A model generated the notes under the pieces. It searched no databases. It was not told the origin of the DNA and worked only from the letters and a program-made list of their open reading frames with translations. DNA of 64,000 nt from Aeromonas lusitana (GTDB lineage Bacteria; Pseudomonadota; Gammaproteobacteria; Enterobacterales; Aeromonadaceae), in contig NZ_PGCP01000010.1 in NCBI RefSeq assembly GCF_002812985.1, positions 1-64,000 on the forward strand, given 5' to 3'. A program made the position numbers and the translations under genes. Positions 53,087 through 62,045 of this stretch are shown in pieces; positions within the stretch are counted from its first letter, which is position 1, and the number at the start of each line of letters is the position of its first letter.

Positions 53087-53512
53087 TCAGCGTCCCAGCT
53101 GGGCCGCCAGACGATCGCAGAGCTGTTTCAGCTGAGCCAGTTCAGCATCGTCCAGATCCAGCTGGCTGCGCAAGTTGTCCACCAGGCAACACTCCTTCAC
53201 CCCCTGCTGCAGCTCACGCCCGGCCTCGGTCAGGCGGATGCACTTCTGCCGCTCGTCTTCGCTTGAAACGGTGCGGGTCAGCCAGCCCTTGCTCTCCAGC
53301 CGCTTGACGATGGGAGTCAGGGTGCCCGCATCCAGCCCGGTTTCCTGGCCAATCTCCTTGAGGCTGACCTCGTCCCGCGCCCAGAGCGACAGCATGACCA
53401 GATATTGGGTGTAAGTGAGATCCAGCTTGTCCAAGAGCGGCCGATAGGCGCGCATCACCGCATTGGAGGCGCTGTAGAGGGCAAAACAGACCTGCTTTTT
53501 CAATTCACTCAT
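53087..53512 (-). CDS. OhrR-like MarR-family regulator
   Basis: A 141-residue winged-helix repressor from the ATG at 53512 (GAGGTGCCCC). The N-terminal QVCFALYSASNAVMRAY has the reactive cysteine (Cys9) in the place used by OhrR to sense organic hydroperoxides, and the Tyr contacts are present. The HTH is SLKEIGQETGLDAGTLTPIVKRLE. OhrR usually controls ohr; here the divergent neighbour is a CurA-like reductase. The frame is open far upstream through the antisense of that gene, but only this part is real. Confidence 0.88.
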   Translation of the reverse strand: MSELKKQVCFALYSASNAVMRAYRPLLDKLDLTYTQYLVMLSLWARDEVSLKEIGQETGLDAGTLTPIVKRLESKGWLTRTVSSEDERQKCIRLTEAGRELQQGVKECCLVDNLRSQLDLDDAELAQLKQLCDRLAAQLGR

Positions 53513-53569
53513 GGGGCACCTCGCTGGTAATGGCGCCAGTATACCCCAGGAGGCGGGGACGCTGAATAA

Positions 53570-53581
53570 TTTGCACACAAA
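53570..53581. promoter_or_regulatory. Candidate regulator site 1 (TTTGCACACAAA)
   Basis: TTTGCACACAAA is an imperfect palindrome in the region between the OhrR-like gene and the CurA-like gene. A similar sequence lies 53 bp away. The two probably form the operators of the OhrR-like protein. Confidence 0.45.
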
Positions 53582-53622
53582 ACAGTTGTCAGACCACCCG
53601 TTCGGCATTAGGCTGGAGTTAG

Positions 53623-53634
53623 TTTGCACGCAAG
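53623..53634. promoter_or_regulatory. Candidate regulator site 2 (TTTGCACGCAAG)
   Basis: TTTGCACGCAAG shares 10 of 12 positions with the site at 53570 and is palindromic in TTGC/GCAA. It lies about 110 bp before the CurA-like ATG. Confidence 0.45.
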
Positions 53635-53740
53635 ATAACACAGCCCGCAGGACACCATACTGCTGGACGCGAGACCCGCACAGGCGCAGTCTGAACTGCC
53701 CACTGCACCTTAGTGACCGCCCCCTTTCTGGAGAAACACC

Positions 53741-54745
53741 ATGAGTCAGCTCAGCCATCAGATCCAGTTGCTGCGTCGCCCGAGCGGCCTGCCAGCCCCG
53801 GACGATTTCACCCTGCAGGCCGTTGCCCTGCCCGAGCCCCAGGTGGGGGAGGTGCTGGTCGCCAACCAGTGGCTGTCGGTGGATCCCTACATGCGCGGTC
53901 GCATGAGCGAGGCCAAGAGCTATGTGCCGCCCTTCGCTCTCAATGCCCCCCTCGAGGGAGGCGCCATAGGTACCGTGCTGGCCTCGCGCCACCCCGGCTT
54001 CAAGGTGGGCGATCGGGTGAGCAGCATGCTGGGCTGGCGAGACAGCTTCGTCGCCAAGGGGGAACAACTGACCCGATTGCCCGCCACCGACTTGCCGCCC
54101 CAGCTGTTCCTCGGCGCCCTCGGCATGCCGGGCATGACCGCCTGGGCCGGACTGCACCAGGTCGCCAAGTTGCAGGCAGGTGAGACCCTGCTGGTCTCGG
54201 CGGCTTCCGGCGCGGTCGGCACCATGGCGGTGCAACTCGCCAAGCGCGTTGGGGCTAAGGTCATCGGCTCCACCGGCTCGGCCGACAAGGTCGCTTATCT
54301 CAAGACCCTGGGGGCCGATGCGGTGATCAACTATCGTGAAACCCCGGATCTCGATGCCGAGCTGGCGCGGCTGGCACCGGAAGGGATCCAGGTCTACTTC
54401 GAGAACGTGGGTGGCGCCATGTTGGAGGCGGCCCTCAATCACATGGCGCTGCACGGTCGCATCGTGCTGTGCGGCCTCATCGAGCAGTACAACAGCAACG
54501 GCGAGGCGAGCGGCCCGCGCAACCTGGCCCAGGTGATCCGCAAGCGCATCCTGATCCAGGGGTTGCTGGTCTCCGACCACTGGCAGCACTACGGCGCCTT
54601 CCTGGCCGAGGCCATTCCCGCCTTCGAGGCCGGGGCCCTGCAGAGCGAGGAAACCGTCAGCCAGGGGCTGGCCAGCATGCCACAGGCGTTTATCGGTCTG
54701 TTCCAGGGGCGCAACACCGGCAAGATGCTGGTCAAGCTGGACTGA
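53741..54745 (+). CDS. NADPH-dependent 2-alkenal/curcumin reductase-like oxidoreductase (MDR family)
   Basis: A 334-residue zinc-independent MDR protein of the CurA/leukotriene-B4-dehydrogenase group. Signatures: VDPYMRGRMSE, GMPGMTAWAGL, the dinucleotide loop SAASGAVGTMAVQLAK and YFENVGGAMLEAAL. These enzymes reduce C=C bonds of enones and enals with NADPH. It is divergent from an OhrR-like gene, suggesting a role against reactive aldehydes or peroxides. Its tail is duplicated downstream. Confidence 0.88.
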   Translation: MSQLSHQIQLLRRPSGLPAPDDFTLQAVALPEPQVGEVLVANQWLSVDPYMRGRMSEAKSYVPPFALNAPLEGGAIGTVLASRHPGFKVGDRVSSMLGWRDSFVAKGEQLTRLPATDLPPQLFLGALGMPGMTAWAGLHQVAKLQAGETLLVSAASGAVGTMAVQLAKRVGAKVIGSTGSADKVAYLKTLGADAVINYRETPDLDAELARLAPEGIQVYFENVGGAMLEAALNHMALHGRIVLCGLIEQYNSNGEASGPRNLAQVIRKRILIQGLLVSDHWQHYGAFLAEAIPAFEAGALQSEETVSQGLASMPQAFIGLFQGRNTGKMLVKLD

Positions 54746-54817
54746 GCGCCCGCCCGGCATCGAGCACGGCAAGCCCCCCTCATCTTTATCAAGAGACAGG
54801 CCGAGGGGCATAGCAAT

Positions 54818-54880
54818 GGCAAGATGCCGGTCAAGCTGGACTGAGTGCCCGCCATCGGATGCAAGTAAGGCGAGCCGAGT
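54818..54880 (+). repeat. Copy of the 3' end of the CurA-like gene
   Basis: GGCAAGATGCCGGTCAAGCT plus GGACTGAGTGCCCGCC at 54818 repeats the real gene end at 54719-54755 with two differences. The centre-to-centre distance is 99 bp. The copy has no matching upstream frame and is not expected to be translated from the gene. Confidence 0.75.
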
Positions 54881-55063
54881 GTGGAGCGATGGAGATAGAC
54901 CGAAAACAGATTTAGCGGCACGCGAACGGGCAAATAGACTCGGCTTCAGCCCCTCCAAGCCATCGTTTAAACAGATGCTATCTTCCGCCATCTATCTCAT
55001 TAATGGATGGTAAATCGGCGCAATCTGACAGTCTCCCGCCGGTTCAGCGACCGGTGACTTGCG

Positions 55064-55101
55064 AAACGGGCCCATCCGCCCTAAGGTGGGCCCGTTTTTT
55101 A
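55064..55101 (+). terminator. Terminator upstream of NUDIX
   Basis: Stem AAACGGGCCCA/TGGGCCCGTTT with a 12-nt loop and T6. The sequence between 54881 and 55276 otherwise holds no gene. It ends transcripts from the CurA-like gene and its repeat. Confidence 0.8.
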
Positions 55102-55276
55102 TGGTGCAATCTGACCTCGGCGAGATGAGTCTATCTCCCCCAGCATTTGAGGGCGGTGACAGGGTCAGCCTACCCAATCCAGCTCGCACCTAGTCCGTCG
55201 CCATGACAGTGCACGACGCCGCCACCATCAGCCACGCAGTGCAGCTATCGTGCAACCACCACAAGGAGGTCTCCCC

Positions 55277-55720
55277 ATGTCCACTCCCTATCCCCGCGTC
55301 GGTGTCGGCGTCATCCTCACCAATGCCGAGGGCCGGGTGCTGCTCGGCAAGCGCAAGGGCAGCCACGCCCCCTACTGGTCCATCGCGGGCGGCCATCTGG
55401 AGCTGGGGGAGAGCTTCGAATCCGCCGCCATCCGGGAGGTGGCCGAGGAGACCGGCTTCGTTATCAAAGCGCCACGGGTCATCGCCGTCACCAACAACCT
55501 GGAGACCTGGAGCGAGAGCGGGCTGCACTACATCTCGGTCACCCTGCTGGCCGAGGTGGAGGGTGAGCCGCAACTGCTGGAGCCGGAGAAGTGCGAGGGC
55601 TGGATCTGGTGCGATCCCCGCGAACTGCCTGAGCCCCATTTCGATGCCAGTCGCCAGTCCATCGCCTGCTGGCTGGCCGGACGTTGCTACTTACCGCAGC
55701 CGAGCCAGCCGGCAATCTAG
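55277..55720 (+). CDS. NUDIX hydrolase
   Basis: A 147-residue NUDIX protein from the ATG at 55277 (AAGGAGG upstream). The Nudix box GGHLELGESFESAAIREVAE plus ETG fits Gx5Ex7REUxEExGU completely. The opening RVGVGVILTNAEGRVLLGKR is of the nucleoside-triphosphate/MutT-like type. The exact substrate is unknown. Two diverged copies of its C-terminal codons follow. Confidence 0.9.
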   Translation: MSTPYPRVGVGVILTNAEGRVLLGKRKGSHAPYWSIAGGHLELGESFESAAIREVAEETGFVIKAPRVIAVTNNLETWSESGLHYISVTLLAEVEGEPQLLEPEKCEGWIWCDPRELPEPHFDASRQSIACWLAGRCYLPQPSQPAI

Positions 55721-55843
55721 ACCATCCCCTGCTGGTTGGCGGGCCGTTGCTATCTGCCACAGCCGAGCCAGCCCGCTCCATAGACCATCCCCTATAAGCT
55801 GGCCGGGCGCGGTTATCTGCCGCAGCTGAGCCAGCCGCAGTAA
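55721..55843 (+). pseudogene. Two diverged tandem copies of the NUDIX 3' end
   Basis: Copies at 55721-55783 and 55784-55843 repeat the last 63 bp of the gene (55658-55720). The translations are PCWLAGRCYLPQPSQPAP and PYKLAGRGYLPQLSQPQ, each ending in its own stop, against ACWLAGRCYLPQPSQPAI in the gene. Many changes are synonymous (CTG/TTG, GCC/GCG, TAC/TAT, TTA/CTG). They are out of the gene's reading because of the first stop. Confidence 0.8.
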
Positions 55844-55922
55844 CGCCAACCCGAACTGTCATCCAAACGTCACCGCCTTGTCATATCATCGAGGTCCATG
55901 ATAACAATGAGGGAGTGACGAC

Positions 55923-57092
55923 GTGGGGCAGGTGTTTATTCAATTTCTGTGGCTAGGCTGCATCAGCTTCGGCGGCCCCGCCGCCCATATCGGCTATTTC
56001 CAGCGCACCTTCGTCACCCGGCTGGGCTGGCTCAGTCAGGCCGAGTTTGCCCAGCTGCTGGCCTTGTGCCAACTGCTGCCGGGCCCTGCCTCCAGTCAGC
56101 TCGGTTTTGCCATCGGTCGTCAGCGGGCGGGATTGGGCGGCGCCCTTGCCGCCTTCGTGGGCTTCACCCTGCCCTCCTTCCTGTTGCTGCTGGCGGCGGC
56201 CATCGGCCTCGCACGGCTGACCGACAACCTCTGGCTGGCAGCCGCCCAGCATGGCCTCAAGCTGCTGGCCCTGGTGGTGGTGGCGGATGCCGTGCTCACC
56301 ATGAGCCGCCAGTTCTGCCAGGGCCGGTTGCAACAAGGGATCATGGTGGTGACCGCCGCCGCGCTCTGGTGGCAACCCGGCCTGCTGACCCAGATGCTTC
56401 TGCTGGCTGGCGCCGCCGCCATCGCGGCGCACTTCAGCCCTGGGCAGGGATCGCCTGATGCGCCCACCCCGCACTCTGCGACCCTCGCCACCCCGGCCAC
56501 TCCACGCCAGCCCCACTGGCCGACCCTGCTGCTATTTGCCCTGCTGTTTGTCGGCCTGCCGCTGTTGGCCCAGGGCCCCGCCAGCCAGCTGGCTACGGAC
56601 TTCTACCGGGCGGGCAGCCTGGTGTTTGGCGGCGGTCATGTGGTGCTGCCTTTGCTGCAGGAGAGCCTGGGGCAAGCCTTGAGCCCGCCGCAGTTTCTGA
56701 CCGGTTACAGCCTGGCCCAGCTGGTGCCGGGCCCCATGTTCACCCTGGCCAGCTACCTCGGCGCCTTGCTACTGCCACAGACGCCCTTCATCGGCGCCCT
56801 GCTGGCGACGCTGGCGCTGTTCCTACCTGGTTTTCTGCTGCTGTGGGCGCTGGGGCCCTGCTGGCGGCACTGGTTGGCCCAGCCCAGGCTGGCGGGCGCC
56901 GTGAGCGGGATCAACGCCGCCGTGGTGGGGCTGCTGCTGGCGGCCCTGTATCAGCCTGTGTGGCAAAGCGCCGTGCTGGCCCCCACCGATCTGGCGCTGG
57001 CCGCCCTCGCCTTCTATCTGCTGCGGGTCTTGAAGCTGCCCATCCTGGCCCTCGCCGGCCTGCTGGTGGGCGCCTCGCTGCTGCCTATCTGA
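55923..57092 (+). CDS. chrA: ChrA-family chromate transporter
   Basis: A 389-residue inner-membrane protein starting at a GTG (GAGGGAG 7 nt upstream). Two homologous CHR halves are visible: SFGGPAAHIGYFQRTFV with LLPGPASSQLG in the first, and VFGGGHVVLPLLQ with LVPGPMFTLASYLG in the second. ChrA exports chromate; the family may also handle other oxyanions. It lies in a redox-stress neighbourhood. Confidence 0.9.
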   Translation: MGQVFIQFLWLGCISFGGPAAHIGYFQRTFVTRLGWLSQAEFAQLLALCQLLPGPASSQLGFAIGRQRAGLGGALAAFVGFTLPSFLLLLAAAIGLARLTDNLWLAAAQHGLKLLALVVVADAVLTMSRQFCQGRLQQGIMVVTAAALWWQPGLLTQMLLLAGAAAIAAHFSPGQGSPDAPTPHSATLATPATPRQPHWPTLLLFALLFVGLPLLAQGPASQLATDFYRAGSLVFGGGHVVLPLLQESLGQALSPPQFLTGYSLAQLVPGPMFTLASYLGALLLPQTPFIGALLATLALFLPGFLLLWALGPCWRHWLAQPRLAGAVSGINAAVVGLLLAALYQPVWQSAVLAPTDLALAALAFYLLRVLKLPILALAGLLVGASLLPI

Positions 57093-57130
57093 CGCACCGG
57101 CGGGGGCAACCATCAGGCTGCCCCAATAAG

Positions 57131-57165
57131 AAAACGGCGCCCCTTTCACAAGGGGCGCCGTTTTT
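57131..57165. terminator. Bidirectional terminator
   Basis: Stem AAAACGGCGCCCCTT/AAGGGGCGCCGTTTT with a TCAC loop between chrA and the convergent msrB. Confidence 0.9.
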
Positions 57166-57198
57166 AACTGGCTCTGGGCCATGTTCATTCGGTATCAG

Positions 57199-57588
57199 TC
57201 ACTCGGCATCCGGATCGAAGTCCAGACTCAGGCTGTTGACGCAGTAGCGCTGGCCCGTCTCGGTCGGCCCGTCGGGAAAGACGTGACCCAGATGAGAGCC
57301 GCACTGGCTGCAGGTGATCTCCACCCGCTTCATGCCGTGGCTGCTGTCTTCCGTGTAGGTCACCCGCCCCTCGATGGCCTTGTCAAACGAGGGCCAGCCG
57401 CAGCCCGAGTCGAACTTGGCCCCTGAGTGGAACAGTACGCTCTTGCAGCAGACACACAGGTAGTCGCCACTCTTGCGGTTGTGCAGCAGGGCGCCACTGT
57501 AGGGACGCTCGGTCCCCTTCTCCCAGCAGACGTGATACTGCTCGGCGCTCAACTGCTTGCGCCATTGCTCGGGATTATTGCTGCTCAT
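57199..57588 (-). CDS. msrB: Peptide-methionine (R)-S-oxide reductase
   Basis: A 129-residue MsrB. The catalytic Cys116 is in RYCVNSLSL, and the zinc site is formed by CVCC and CSQC. Conserved FDSGCGWPSF and HLGHVFPDGP are present. It reduces methionine-R-sulfoxide in proteins using thioredoxin. GAGGAG precedes the ATG. It follows glgX on the same strand with a 56-bp gap and may be co-transcribed. Confidence 0.95.
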   Translation of the reverse strand: MSSNNPEQWRKQLSAEQYHVCWEKGTERPYSGALLHNRKSGDYLCVCCKSVLFHSGAKFDSGCGWPSFDKAIEGRVTYTEDSSHGMKRVEITCSQCGSHLGHVFPDGPTETGQRYCVNSLSLDFDPDAE

Positions 57589-57644
57589 GCTGACTCCTCG
57601 CCATTGATCTCGCCGCCCAGCATACCCACTCCCAGGCCCCGACT

Positions 57645-59786
57645 CTAGCCCGCCAGCGGGAACTGTGATCCCGTTGGCAACACGGCGGCAACATCCGGCA
57701 CCGCCACCACCCCCTCCTTGGCCAGGGTGGCCGCCGACAGGGCGACCCGCTCCAGCAACTTGAGGGAGTGAGCCCGGCCCACCGTCACCTGGCGCTTGAT
57801 GTCATCGGGCAGGAAGGGCATACCATCGTTGGTGGAGGTGTCTATGGTCTGTACCCACTCCAGCCCCTCCCCCGGCGGCGGCAGACGGAACTGGATGTCG
57901 TAGTCGCTGGCGTTGAACAGCACGTACCAGCGCTCCCCCTCGCAGCCGATCATGCCGATGTCCATGGCGAACGCCTGCCCCATGGGGGCGTGCCAGTCCT
58001 GATCGGTGAGCTGATGGCCGTCCGGGTGATACCAGTTGACCTGATGGCAGCTGGTCGGGACGCCATTCCAGTTGTCGTCGCTCAGTTGCAGGTTGGAGAA
58101 GACCCCGGATTCCGCCCGCAGCGCCATCATCTGGCGGGTGAAGGCGAGCAGCCGCTCGTCTTCCGGTCGCCACTGCCAGTTGACCCAGCTTATCTGGTTG
58201 TCCTGACAGTAGGCGTTGTTGTTGCCAAGCTGGCTGCGGCCTATCTCGTCCCCCGCCAGGAAGTGCGGCGTCCCCTGGGAGAGCAGCAGGGTGGCGATCA
58301 GGTTGCGCTTCTGCTGCTGGCGCAGGTTGTTGACTCTGGGATCCAGGGTCGGCCCCTCGACACCGTGGTTATAGGAGAGGTTGTTGCCGTGACCGTCCCG
58401 GTTGTCTTCACCGTTGGCCTGGTTGTGGCGCTGGTTGTAGGAGACCAGATCCTCCAGGGTGAAGCCGTCGTGATAGCAGAGATAGTTGACGCTGGAATGG
58501 GGGGCGCGCCAGTTCTTCGGGAACAGATCCCGCGACCCCACCAAGCGGGTGGCGAAATCCCCCATCTTGCCGGCGTCCCCGCGCCAGAAGGCGCGCACCG
58601 TGTCCCGATAGCGGTCGTTGATCTCCAGCCACTGGCTCGGGAACTGGCCGAGCCGATAGCCGAACGGGCCTATGTCCCAGGGCTCGGCGATAAGCTTGAC
58701 CCGCGCCAGCACGGGATCCGCCATCATGGCCTTGAAGAAGGCTCCCATGGGATCGAACTCCCCCGCTTCCCGCGCCAGGGTGACGGCGAGATCGAAGCGG
58801 AACCCATCCACCTGCATCTCGGTCACCCAGTAGCGCAAGGCATCCAGCACCAGTCGCAGGCTGTTGGGGTGATCCAGGTTGACGCTGTTGCCACAACCCG
58901 TGACGTTGGCGTGGCGCTGATAGTCAGGGCCGTGGGCACCGGTCTCGAAGGCGTAGTAGCCCGCGTTGTCGAACCCCTTGAGGGACAGCAGAGGGCCGTC
59001 GGCCCCCGCCTCGGCGGTATGGTTGTAGACCACGTCCAGTATCACCTCGAGCCCGGCCCTGTGCAGCTCGCGCACCATGGTCTTGAACTCGGTGACCGCA
59101 TCCCCCGCGCTGTAACGCGGCTCGGGGGCGAAGAAGGCGATGGGGTTGTAGCCCCAGTAGTTGGTGAGCCCCAGCTGCTCGAGTCTGGGTTCGGACATGA
59201 AGGCCGCCACCGGCATCAGCTGCACCGCCGTGATACCCAGCGACTGCATGTGCTCGATCATCAGGGGATGACTGATGCCGAGATAGGTACCGCGCAGCGC
59301 CTCCGGGATGCCGGGATGCTGGCGGGTGAAGCCCTTGACGTGGGTCTCGTAGATGACGACCCGCTCCGGCGGCAACGCCGGCTTGCCGACCCCCTGCCAG
59401 TCGAAGGCGTCATCGACCACCACCGACTTGGCCATCATGGCCGCGCTGTTCCCCTCGTAGAGTTCATCGCTCCAATGGGTCGGCCGGCTAAGCGCCCTGG
59501 CATAGGGGTCGATCAGCAGCTTGTCCGGGTCGAACAGCATGCCCTCCTGGGGCGTGCCATACACCCGATAGCCGTAGCGCTGGCCCGCCTTGACCCCCTT
59601 CACATGGCCGAAGCGATATTGACCGCGCCGACCGAGCAGCGCCAGTCGAACCTGCTCCTGCTCATCTTCGTCGAACAGGCAGAGCTCCACCTTGTCCGAT
59701 TGGGGTGCCCAGACACAGAAATGGCACCCCGTCTCATCGAGACGGGTGCCCAACGGGTAGTCCTGCCCATGTTCCATTACCAACAT
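57645..59786 (-). CDS. glgX: Glycogen debranching enzyme GlgX
   Basis: A 713-residue GH13 isoamylase-type enzyme that removes short (3-4 glucose) branches. The ATG at 59786 overlaps the glgB stop by one base (TGATG) and has AGGAGT upstream. The N-terminal CBM48 domain is followed by the catalytic barrel: VVYNHT, VDGFRFDLA (nucleophile Asp332), IAEPWD (acid/base Glu368) and YHDGFT. Third gene of malQ-glgB-glgX. Length is normal for the family. Confidence 0.95.
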   Translation of the reverse strand: MLVMEHGQDYPLGTRLDETGCHFCVWAPQSDKVELCLFDEDEQEQVRLALLGRRGQYRFGHVKGVKAGQRYGYRVYGTPQEGMLFDPDKLLIDPYARALSRPTHWSDELYEGNSAAMMAKSVVVDDAFDWQGVGKPALPPERVVIYETHVKGFTRQHPGIPEALRGTYLGISHPLMIEHMQSLGITAVQLMPVAAFMSEPRLEQLGLTNYWGYNPIAFFAPEPRYSAGDAVTEFKTMVRELHRAGLEVILDVVYNHTAEAGADGPLLSLKGFDNAGYYAFETGAHGPDYQRHANVTGCGNSVNLDHPNSLRLVLDALRYWVTEMQVDGFRFDLAVTLAREAGEFDPMGAFFKAMMADPVLARVKLIAEPWDIGPFGYRLGQFPSQWLEINDRYRDTVRAFWRGDAGKMGDFATRLVGSRDLFPKNWRAPHSSVNYLCYHDGFTLEDLVSYNQRHNQANGEDNRDGHGNNLSYNHGVEGPTLDPRVNNLRQQQKRNLIATLLLSQGTPHFLAGDEIGRSQLGNNNAYCQDNQISWVNWQWRPEDERLLAFTRQMMALRAESGVFSNLQLSDDNWNGVPTSCHQVNWYHPDGHQLTDQDWHAPMGQAFAMDIGMIGCEGERWYVLFNASDYDIQFRLPPPGEGLEWVQTIDTSTNDGMPFLPDDIKRQVTVGRAHSLKLLERVALSAATLAKEGVVAVPDVAAVLPTGSQFPLAG

Positions 59787-61963
59787 CAAGACTCCTGTTT
59801 GATGAACAAGGTCGCGAGCGGCGGCAAGTCCAGCACTATGCTGTGCGCCATTCCCTGCCAGGGCGTCGGCTCGGCGACGAAGACCAAACCCACATCATAG
59901 TTGCTGCCCCAGTAATGCTCACTGTCGGTGTTGAGCACCACCCGGTAGTGACCGGGCGCCGGGACCCCGAGGCGATAGCCGATGCGCGGTACAGGGGTGA
60001 AGTGGCTGGCGACCACGACAGCATTTTCACCCTGTTTATCGGCACGCAGCCAGGCGAAGATGCTGCTGTCGGCGTCGTTATGATCCAGCCAACGGAAGCC
60101 CTCGCGCCCATAATCGGCCTGATACAAGGCAGCTTCATGACGGTAGAGGTGGTTGAGATCCCGGATAAGCCGCTGCTGGCCGCCGTGCTTGGGGTACTGC
60201 AGCAGGTGCCAGGGCAGCTGGGCATCGTGATTCCACTCGTTGCTCTGAGCTATCTCTGTGCCCATGAAGTTGAGCTTCTTGCCGGGATGGGCATACATGA
60301 AGCCCATGTAGGCGCGCAGGTTCGCGGCCTGCTGCCACTCGTCCCCCGGCATCTTGTAGAGCAAGGAGTGCTTGCCGTGCACCACTTCGTCGTGGGACAG
60401 GGCCAGGATGAAGTTCTCGTCATAGTGATAGACCATGGAGAAGGTCATCTCGTTGTGGTGATAGCGGCGGTGCACCGGCTCCTTTTGCATGTAGCTCAGG
60501 GTGTCGTGCATCCAGCCCATATTCCACTTGAAGCCAAAACCGAGACCACCCAGGAAGGTGGGCTTGGAGACCCCGGCGAAGGCGGTGGACTCCTCGGCTA
60601 TGGTCATGGCGTGGGGGTACTTGCCGTACACCTCCTCGTTGGTCCACTTCAGCAGGCTGATGGCCTCGTAGTTGTGGTTGCCCCCATCGACGTTCGGCAC
60701 CCATTCGCCGGCGTTGCGGGAGTAATCCAGGTAGAGCATGGAGGCGACCGCATCTACCCTCAGGCCATCGATGTGGAACTTGTCGAGCCAGAACAGGGCG
60801 CTCGCCACCAGGAACTGGCGCACGTTGTTGCGGCCGAAATCGTAGATGTAGGAGTTCCAGTCCGGATGCCAGCCGCGGCGCGGATCCTCGTACTCATAGA
60901 GCGGAGTGCCATCGAAACGGGCGAGACCGTGGGCATCCGCCGGGAAGTGGGCAGGCACCCAGTCCAGGATGACGCCGATGCCGGCCTGGTGGCACTGGTC
61001 GACGAAATACTTGAAGTCATCTGCGCTGCCGTAGCGGCTGGTCGGCGAGAACATGCCCACCGGCTGGTAGCCCCAGGAGCCGCTGAAGGGGTGTTCCGAG
61101 ACCGGCATCAGCTCGATATGGGTGTAGCCCAGCTCGGTGACATAGTCGACCAGCTCCACCGCCAGTTCACGCCAGCTCAGGCTGTCACCATTGGGGTGGC
61201 GCTTCCAGGAGCCCACGTGCAACTCATAGATGGAGAGCGGCTGCTCCCGCTTGTCGTTGAGCTGGCTCTCGCGCCAGGCGGCATCCTGCCACTGGTAGAC
61301 GTCGTGGTCATGGATGACGGAGGCAAACGACGGGTACTGCTCGCAGTAGAAGCCGACCGGGTCGCTCTTGTGGGGCAGGCGGTTGCCCGCCGGATCCTTG
61401 AGTTCAAACTTGTAGCGATCCCCGGCCTTGAGGCCCGGCACGAACAGTACCCAGTGACCGCACTGGCTGCGCTGCATAGGGTGGCGACGGCCATCCCAGA
61501 AGTTGAAGTCACCGATGAGGCTCACCGCGCTGGCGCTCGGGGCATAGACGGCGAAGCGCACCCCTTCCACCCGCTGGCCGAGATGGTCGACGGTGCGCAA
61601 CTGGGCACCGAGGGTGTGGTAGAGGTTTTCCGGCTGGAACGTCAGCTCCGCCAGTCCATCCCAGGCGGCTGCCTGAAACTGGTACGGATCGAGGAATTCG
61701 GCACTGGCATCTGGGTAGCTGGCGATCAGCTGATAAGGAAAGGGGTTCTTGCGGCGGGTGAAAACAGTTTCAAAAAGGCCCGCTTCATCGGCGGAGGTCA
61801 GGGTGGCAATGATTTTACCTGACTTGAGATCCCTGACGCGGACCTCGAGTGCATCGGGCAACCAGGCGGTGAGTTTCAGGCCTGGTCCATCCGGATTGGC
61901 CAGCAGGCCTAGATGGGAAAAGGGTTCGGCACAGCGGGCGGCAACCAAACGTTCAACGGGCAT
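59786..61963 (-). CDS. glgB: 1,4-alpha-glucan branching enzyme
   Basis: A 725-residue GH13 enzyme that makes alpha-1,6 branches. The ATG at 61963 is preferred because AAGGA has a 7-nt spacer to it (an ATG two codons upstream is too close). N1 and CBM48 domains are followed by DGLRVDAV (nucleophile Asp404), TIAEES (Glu457) and LSHDEV. These positions match E. coli GlgB (405/458/526) almost exactly. It lies 82 bp downstream of malQ. Confidence 0.96.
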   Translation of the reverse strand: MPVERLVAARCAEPFSHLGLLANPDGPGLKLTAWLPDALEVRVRDLKSGKIIATLTSADEAGLFETVFTRRKNPFPYQLIASYPDASAEFLDPYQFQAAAWDGLAELTFQPENLYHTLGAQLRTVDHLGQRVEGVRFAVYAPSASAVSLIGDFNFWDGRRHPMQRSQCGHWVLFVPGLKAGDRYKFELKDPAGNRLPHKSDPVGFYCEQYPSFASVIHDHDVYQWQDAAWRESQLNDKREQPLSIYELHVGSWKRHPNGDSLSWRELAVELVDYVTELGYTHIELMPVSEHPFSGSWGYQPVGMFSPTSRYGSADDFKYFVDQCHQAGIGVILDWVPAHFPADAHGLARFDGTPLYEYEDPRRGWHPDWNSYIYDFGRNNVRQFLVASALFWLDKFHIDGLRVDAVASMLYLDYSRNAGEWVPNVDGGNHNYEAISLLKWTNEEVYGKYPHAMTIAEESTAFAGVSKPTFLGGLGFGFKWNMGWMHDTLSYMQKEPVHRRYHHNEMTFSMVYHYDENFILALSHDEVVHGKHSLLYKMPGDEWQQAANLRAYMGFMYAHPGKKLNFMGTEIAQSNEWNHDAQLPWHLLQYPKHGGQQRLIRDLNHLYRHEAALYQADYGREGFRWLDHNDADSSIFAWLRADKQGENAVVVASHFTPVPRIGYRLGVPAPGHYRVVLNTDSEHYWGSNYDVGLVFVAEPTPWQGMAHSIVLDLPPLATLFIKQES

Positions 61964-62045
61964 CGACATTTCCTTTCATGGCTGAACATCCGCTCCGGCC
62001 GAAGCCGAAGCGGATGAAAGTGAGTCACGTGTTGGCGACAACGGC

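Noticed and set aside
53513..54991. A 493-codon upstream extension of the MarR-type gene on the minus strand
   Set aside because: It is the antisense of the CurA-like reductase and only open because of high GC. The real regulator starts at 53512 with a standard MarR N-terminus.
57768..61822. Very long plus-strand frames opposite glgX and glgB
   Set aside because: They are antisense shadows of GC-rich coding DNA with His/Gly/Val-rich nonsense composition; the minus-strand genes have complete catalytic motifs.
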